Shown: piece by piece, positions 59,041-64,000 of the stretch
Layout of the letters: each line of letters starts with the position of its first letter
Numbering within the stretch: the first letter of the stretch is position 1
NCBI GenBank assembly: GCA_012934845.2
Contig: WNNJ02001114.1
Location: 1-64,000, forward strand
Length of the DNA: 64,000 nt
From: Pomphorhynchus laevis
Taxonomy: Eukaryota > Acanthocephala > Palaeacanthocephala > Echinorhynchida > Pomphorhynchidae
Direction: 5' to 3'
The notes under the pieces: model-generated
The model's database searches: none
Seen by the model: only the letters and a program-made list of their open reading frames with translations
Told to the model about the DNA's origin: nothing
Program-made: the position numbers and the translations under genes

Positions 59041-59063
59041 TAATAAATAACAGACGTTGTATC

Positions 59064-59204
59064 AGAATAAGAATTAGAGGTCATCAGGAGGAACTGCTAT
59101 GCTATCAGGTTTCGTCCCCTTACTCCTCTACCCAACATAGCAGCTGGGCCAAATACATGCTAATGATGTATTTCCTCTGAAATAACTATCTAGTATCTTA
59201 TTCT
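59064..59204 (-). ncRNA. Structured 3' segment, candidate type II hammerhead ribozyme
   Basis: Seen on the minus strand, about 14 nt after the RT stop. Outer arms AGAATAAG (59204-59197) and CTTATTCT (59071-59064) are complementary. AGAG is followed by GAAA (59174-59171). A hairpin ATACAT/ATGTAT (59171-59166 with 59158-59153) follows directly, with U-U at the expected cleavage junction. Arms CTGCTATG (59143-59136) and CATAGCAG (59101-59094) form an 8-bp stem. CTGATGA (59087-59081) is followed by CCTCT, complementary to AGAGG. The circular order GAAA, stem III, UH, stem I, CUGAUGA, stem II is that of a hammerhead with stem II open. Weak points: stem I is poorly paired next to the core, stem II needs a bulge, and TAGAGG at 59130-59125 competes for CCTCTA. 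PLEs are known to carry hammerheads, but Naiads were reported to lack canonical ones. Confidence 0.4.
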
Positions 59205-59217
59205 AATGCAAAGTATA

Positions 59218-60336
59218 TTATTTATTATCCATCCATAAAAATTTGCCACTTAAGAGTTTAAATTTATTCTTTATATATTTTACTATTTTCTGCTTGATGT
59301 TATTTTTATAGTAACCTAGTTTAAAATATGTATCTATTAAATTATTTAAATGATTTTGAAGAAAGCCAGTAGCATTACATATTGTTGCAATTCTTAAAAT
59401 TTCATTATTTAATGTATTATATTTTATATTATATGGTATGCATGAATGCTCATGCAAAAATATGTTTCTTGTAAATTTAAATATGTCATCTTTACGATAT
59501 AAATTAATAGTAGTTTTAGTTAATGTTAATTTAATGTTCATATCTAGATATACACTTTCTTTATCATTAATATTGGTTTTGTTAAGAATAAGGCTTTCTG
59601 GATAAATGTGCTCACTAATTGAATAAAAATTATTAGAATTAAATACACATATATCATCAATGTATCGAAACATATATTTCATATATTTATATTGTTTAGA
59701 TTTAGTTTTTACACAGTTATGAACAAATTCATATTCTATAAAGCTTAAAAACAAGTCAGCTATAATTGGGCTACTATTACCACCCATTGGAACATCTTTT
59801 ACTTGTCTAAATATAGATGTCCCAACTTTTAAATAATTTTGATTTATCAAAATATTTAAGGATTCTATTAATTCAATTTTATTCATATATTTATATTTAT
59901 TTGATGGTTTAATTTTTGTTAGATAGGCGTTATAATTATTATAACATATATATGTATATCTTTTTCCGAATATAAGGTTAATTAATTTTACTAACGCTTC
60001 TTTAATATCTACTAAATCTAGATTTGTATAAAGCGTACTAAAATCGTATGTATTTATATTTTGAAAATTTATTCCTTTTGTCTGTTCTAAAAATTCTTTT
60101 GTAGAATTAATACTGAAATAGTGTTTTATACCAGTATTAATTTCGATTACCTTGCAATATTTTTTAAAATGTGCTTTAATTACTTTAAGTATTTTATTCA
60201 TATAGACAGAAAGTGGTTTTAATGTACATTTAAACGCACTTCATATGAACCTAGGTTTTATTGGATTTTTATGTGATTTTGGATTCCAATATAATATAGG
60301 TATAGTTTTATTATCTAATTCAACCTTTATACCCTT
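59218..60336 (-). pseudogene. Reverse transcriptase palm and thumb of the Naiad-type element
   Basis: The longest open stretch is 327 codons (60201-59218) from an internal ATG. The same frame extends upstream to 60336, crossing one in-frame TGA at 60243-60241. The upstream part holds the PLE RT block (IPILYWNPKSHKNP, then KPRFI) and SAFKCTLKPLS after the TGA. Numbered from the ATG: motif A YDFSTLYTNL at 52-61 with catalytic Asp53; about 80 residues between A and B, in keeping with the insertion-in-fingers domain of Naiads and telomerase; motif B VPMGGNSSP at 137-145; motif C YIDD at 180-183; YPESLIL and LDM at 200-221 as motifs D/E; and a thumb-like IPYNIKYNTLNNEILRIA at 255-272. It would copy the element RNA at a nicked target. 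The catalytic residues are intact, but the gene as a whole is broken upstream. Confidence 0.9.
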
Positions 60337-60587
60337 TTATCCATTATAGAACAGTGACTTGTAATAATTGTTTCTAAACTCAACTCACTAAGTTCATATG
60401 TTGGATTTACATTTAAATCATTAGAATTAACCTCTTTCATTAGTATATCATAATAAAGCTTTTTGCATATGAAGACAAAGTTATTACTAGCTTTATCAAT
60501 AGTTGTTATTATATAGTTATCCTTTAATTTAGTAAGTTCTTTATACATATCTTTATTAAATTTTATCTTTCCTTTTATAATTGTTTG
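60327..60587 (-). pseudogene. RT fingers N-terminal segment of the Naiad-type element
   Basis: An 86-codon open segment in the same frame as the linker segment upstream; its 73-residue part starts at ATG 60548. The string NYIITTIDKASNNFVFICKK matches the conserved start of PLE reverse transcriptases (a D-K-x-x-x-N/G-x-V/F-F pattern followed by a Tyr-rich helix, here KLYYDILMKEV). It ends by stop at 60329-60327 and overlaps the palm segment by a few bases in another frame, so the RT domain is split here. The distance from the C-x-C linker to this segment looks short for a complete element, suggesting internal loss. I cannot measure that without relatives. Confidence 0.8.
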
Positions 60588-60593
60588 TTATTT

Positions 60594-60986
60594 TCATTTT
60601 ATTTTTAATTTTATCAAATATATAATCTTTCCAAATTTTAATCTATATTTATACCCTTTTGATAGCAGCTTTCTTAATTCACAATTTTCAATTAATTCTA
60701 GATAATGGGTACATATATGTTCATTTATTTTATCAAAACTAAGACTTTTACAATTGCATTCTGTTTCCATTATGTTTCTAATATCATCGTTACATATTAA
60801 TTTTAATTCTTTATTATAATTACAAATTTTTCGTCCTAATGGTGGTAGGAGTTTATACCTTATTTTAGGAATATATTTACTTAAATCTGACTCTATTATT
60901 TCTTTACTTTTAGAATTATTTAAAAGTCCGGCTATATTTATGTTATCTATACATTTATTAATGAAGTTTATGATTAATGTATATTT
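60594..60986 (-). pseudogene. C-x-C linker segment of the Naiad-type element
   Basis: About 130 codons open on the minus strand, from just after a TAG near 60989 to a TGA at 60596-60594. It is out of frame with the endonuclease segment before it. Visible features in order: KIRYKLLPPLGRKICNYN; the pair ECNC (C-x-C at 60758-60750); then HICTHYLELIENCELRKLL and SKGYKYRLKF. Naiad/Chlamys PLEs are described as having a short domain with a characteristic C-x-C motif between endonuclease and RT, and this segment lies exactly there. Its biochemical role is not established. The C, H and LRxLLxKG spacing is my own recollection of the family pattern, not a database match. Confidence 0.8.
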
Positions 60987-61782
60987 CTATTGTTATTATT
61001 TACATTTATTGTATGATTATAGTATTTTGTATTACAATAACTGTCTATTATACAACTTAGCCTATCATAGTCGTTAATTAATTTTTGATTTATTGAACAT
61101 ATGATATCTTTAGAAAAACTTCTTATATTTACATAAAGATCTTTTAGCTCATTATCACTTAAAAGTTGTTTTAACATTTCTAATTGTTCATTTATATACA
61201 TATCTTTTTTAATATTTTTAACTCTATTTTTCCGATTCCTTTTATCACCATGACTTCTTGGTTTGCGTTTAAAAGGATTATTATAATATAGTTGTTTATT
61301 ATGTATTATACTACTTCTGCCAATTCCTTGTACCACGTCATTCAATCCTAATGGGTACATGGAATTAAGCGTTTTAATCCAAAAATCTTCTTTTTCTAAT
61401 AGTTTTTGATTAAATATTGAAATGTTTTCTTTGATAATATGTTCTAAAATAAATAATTTACAGTTTTTAATATCATGTCCTATTAATCTCATATGTTTAT
61501 GAAATATAGTTTGACTATTATGCTGTATATTATATATGTGTTGCCTAAACCTAGTTTTTAACATTTGATATGTTTTTCCTATATATTGCAAACCACATGT
61601 GCATTGTATTAGATACACTACACCTGCGGTATTACAGTTACAAATATTATTAATATTTAATGAAAAACATTTGTTTGTCGTAATATTTACGATACAATTA
61701 TTATTATTTATAACATCACAAACTATACAATTTTTTCTGTTACATTTAAAAGATCTAAAATTGAAATCACTAGTACTTAAGT
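60974..61782 (-). pseudogene. GIY-YIG endonuclease of the Naiad-type element (N-terminal domain)
   Basis: An open frame of about 269 codons that enters from the satellite joint without an ATG; the 214-codon part beginning at GTG 61618 is only a sub-frame. In order: a Cys-rich stretch CNRKNCIVC (61744-61718) and CNC (61642-61634); GVVYLIQC, the GIY-equivalent strand (61624-61601); QYIGKT, the YIG strand (about 61588-61571); Arg in KTRFRQH (about 61558-61538); His42 and His48 counted from the GTG, which with the C-x-C of QCTC could form the CCHH zinc site; and EDFWIKTLNSMYPLGLND with the probable catalytic Glu77 (61390-61388). It then runs into a basic region (KRKPRSHGDKRNRKNRVK). GIY-YIG enzymes nick DNA, and in PLEs the nick primes reverse transcription. 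The segment closes at TAA 60976-60974 before the linker, so the polyprotein is interrupted. Confidence 0.9.
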
Positions 61783-64000
61783 AATAAATAAATCTGTAAT
61801 ATTAAAAAATTTTAAAATAATTTATTATAATGATATGATAATATATTAAAAAACGTACTACAATTTTAAAATATTGATGGAGGATCAATAAAACACAATT
61901 TGCTTCTTCATTTGACTACCTGTTAAAAGACGGACATGAGAAATACATAAATCTGTAATATTATAAAATTATAAAACAATTTATAATTGTGATGTGATAA
62001 TATATAAAAAAACGTATTACAATTTTAAAATATTAACGGTGGAGCAATAAAACACAATTTGCTTCTTCATTTGACATCCTGTTAATAAACGGACATGAGA
62101 AATACATAAACCTGTAATATTAAAAAAATTATAACATAATTTATAATTAAGATGTGATAATATATTAAATAGCGTATTACAATTTTAAAATATTGACGGA
62201 GGATTAATAAAACACAATTTGATTCTTCATTTGACTACCTGTTAATAAACGGACATGAGAAATACATAAAACTGAATTATTATAAAAAAAAATTTATAAT
62301 TACGGTGTGATAATATATTAAATAACGTATCACAATTTTAAAATATTGACAAAGGACTTATAAAACACAATTTGCTTCTTTATTTTACTACCTGTTTATA
62401 AACGGACATGATAAATACATAAATCTGTAATATTGCAAAATTATAAAATAATTTATAATTATGATGTGATAATATATTAAATAACGTATTACAATTTTAA
62501 AATATTGACGGACGATTAATAAAACACAATTTGCTTCTTCATTTGACTACCTGTTAATAAAAGGACATGAGAAATACATAAATCTGTGATATATTCAAAT
62601 TAAAAAATAATTTATAATTATGATGTGATAATATAAAAATAACGTATACCAATTTTAAAATATTGACGGAGGATAAATAAAACACAATTGGCTCCTTCAT
62701 TTGACTACCTATTAATAAACGGTCATGAGGAATACATAAATCTGTGATATTAAAAAATTATAAAATAATTTATAATTAAGATGTGATAATTTATTAAATA
62801 GCATATTACAATTTTTAAATATTGACGGAGGATTAATAAAACTCAATTTGATTCTTCATTTGACTACCTGTTAATAAACGGAAATGAGAAATACATATAT
62901 CTGTAATATTATAAAATTATAAAAAAATTTATAATTATGATGTTATAATATATTAAATAACGTATCACAATTTTAAAATATCGACGGAGGATTAATAAAA
63001 CGCAATTTGATTCTTCATTTTACTACCTGTTAATAAACGGAAATGAGAAATACATAATTCTGAAATATGAAAATATAAAATAATTTATAATTATGATGTG
63101 ATAATATATAAAATAACGTATTAAAATTTTAAAATATTGACGGAAGATTACTAAAACACAATTTGCTTCTTCATTTAACTACCTGTTAAGAAAGAGACCT
63201 GAGAAATACATAAATCTGTTATATTATAAAATTAAAAAAAAAATATAATTATGATGTGATAATATATTAAATAACGTATTAATATTTTAAAATATTGAAG
63301 AAGGATTAATAAAACACAATTTGCTTCTTCATTTGACTACATGTTAACAAACAGACATAAGAAATACATAAATCTGTAATATTACAAAAGTAAAAAATAA
63401 TTTATAATTATGATGTGATAATATATTAAATAGCGTATTTCAATTTTAAAATATTGACTGAGGATTAATAAAACACAATTTGCTTCTTCATCTGACAAAC
63501 TGTTAAAAAAAAGACATGAGAAATACATAAACCTGTAATATTATAAAATTAAACAATAATTTATAATTATGCTGTGATAATATATTAAATAACGTATTAC
63601 AATTTTAAAATATTGACGGAGGATTGATAAATCACAGTTTGCTTCTTCATATGACGACCTGTTAATAAACAGACATAAGAAATACATAAAACTATAATAT
63701 TATCAAATTTTGAAATAATTTATAATTATGATATTAAAATATATATAAAAAACGTATACAATTTTAAAATATTGACGGAGGATTAATAAAACACAATTTG
63801 CTTCTTCATTTGACTACCTGTTAATAAACCTACATGAGAAATACATAATTCTGTAATATTATCAAATTATAAAATAATTTATAATTATGATTTGAAAATA
63901 TATATAAATAACGTATACCAATTTTAAAATATTGACGGAGGATTAATAAAACACAATTTGCTTCTTCATTTGACTACCTGTTAATAAACGGACATGAGAA
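61783..64000. repeat. 159-bp satellite array, right part
   Basis: The satellite resumes in the same orientation, within the monomer position at which it stopped at 58848, and continues to the window end (about 14 monomers). These monomers are diverged, like those left of the insertion (for example TTGACATCCTG at about 62070 and TATACCAATTTT at about 62645). No gene or second insertion is seen. Confidence 0.95.

Larger units (their letters stand above)
58849..61784 (-). mobile_element. Naiad-type Penelope-like retroelement, 5'-truncated and broken
   Basis: A single ~2.9-kb insertion in the satellite. In the minus direction it encodes a Cys-rich segment plus GIY-YIG endonuclease, a C-x-C linker, RT fingers, and RT palm/thumb. 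Endonuclease before RT, joined by a C-x-C linker, is the published hallmark of Naiad and Chlamys PLEs; canonical Penelope, Poseidon and Neptune elements have the endonuclease after the RT. A C-x-C and two downstream His in the endonuclease favour Naiad over Chlamys, which lacks the CCHH motif. The frame runs into satellite at the 5' end with no ATG, so the 5' end is missing. The coding part falls into at least four reading segments and is not functional. An A/T-rich tail lies at the 3' end. The satellite phase is continuous across the insertion. Confidence 0.9.

Noticed and set aside
59090-59160. tRNA-like or SINE-type internal promoter (GGTTTCGTCC resembling a B box).
   Set aside because: No A box at a suitable distance and no cloverleaf. 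The bases belong to the structured 3' segment of the retroelement.
59081-59204. SECIS element after the RT stop.
   Set aside because: The only ATGA (in CTGATGA) has no following 10-13 bp helix with an AA apical loop and a matching GA. The same bases fit a hammerhead core better.
59064-59204. HDV-like ribozyme, suggested by the crossing pair TAGAGG/CCTCTA.
   Set aside because: The nested double-pseudoknot order and the usual P1/P4 arrangement could not be fitted. Only a single crossing pair is visible.
61599-61784. Plus-strand open frame of 61 codons.
   Set aside because: It lies antisense to the GIY-YIG endonuclease segment, which has clear family motifs on the other strand.
58849-61784. 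LINE or retroviral origin of the insertion.
   Set aside because: There is no AP-endonuclease, gag, protease, integrase or LTR. GIY-YIG plus this RT type and the C-x-C linker fit a Penelope-like element.
1-64000. Mitochondrial or plastid origin because of the high A/T content.
   Set aside because: No organelle genes, rRNA or tRNA, and hundreds of tandem monomers with a nuclear-type retroelement.

Overview
The window is almost entirely one AT-rich satellite DNA. About 61 kb consists of roughly 384 head-to-tail copies of a ~159-bp monomer (about 20% GC in the homogeneous consensus), all in the same orientation. It is interrupted once, at about 58849-61784, by a decayed ~2.9-kb retroelement on the minus strand. 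I see no host protein gene, rRNA, tRNA or CRISPR array. The short open frames in the satellite are by-products of a monomer length divisible by three. Array size, layering and AT-richness suggest a centromeric or pericentromeric/heterochromatic block of a eukaryotic nuclear genome. The retroelement is a Penelope-like element (PLE) of the Naiad type, a group known from many invertebrate phyla, so an invertebrate animal is the best guess. I cannot name the species.

Layout of the array: 1-3.46 kb is diverged mosaic satellite. 3.48-7.54 kb is a highly homogeneous block of about 25 near-identical monomers. 7.8-11.45 kb repeats the first 3.2 kb (offset 7794). 11.46-21.5 kb is diverged satellite containing a second long duplication (offset 4786). 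21.5-30.5 kb holds a third (offset 7098), in which one monomer has been replaced. 30.5-40.5 kb is a subfamily with ~0.64-0.80-kb higher-order spacing of 4-5 monomers. 40.5-48.5 kb is another diverged subfamily. 48.52-52.65 kb is a second homogeneous block of about 26 monomers with the same consensus as the first. 52.65-58.85 kb and 61.79-64.0 kb are diverged satellite flanking the retroelement.

The retroelement, read on the minus strand, has the order: Cys-rich segment and GIY-YIG endonuclease, then a linker with a C-x-C motif, then reverse-transcriptase fingers, then palm and thumb with a YIDD catalytic box. The endonuclease lies N-terminal to the RT, the reverse of canonical Penelope elements, and this order with the C-x-C linker defines Naiad/Chlamys PLEs. 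The copy is 5'-truncated and its reading frame is broken in several places, so it is a fossil. Just after the RT stop is a ~140-nt structured segment containing both hammerhead-ribozyme core strings, with complementary arms in the order of a type II (stem-II-open) hammerhead. It is the most unusual feature of the window, and it is a hypothesis. In a working element, the RNA would be made from the minus strand, the RT-endonuclease would nick target DNA and prime reverse transcription, and a self-cleaving motif would process the transcript.
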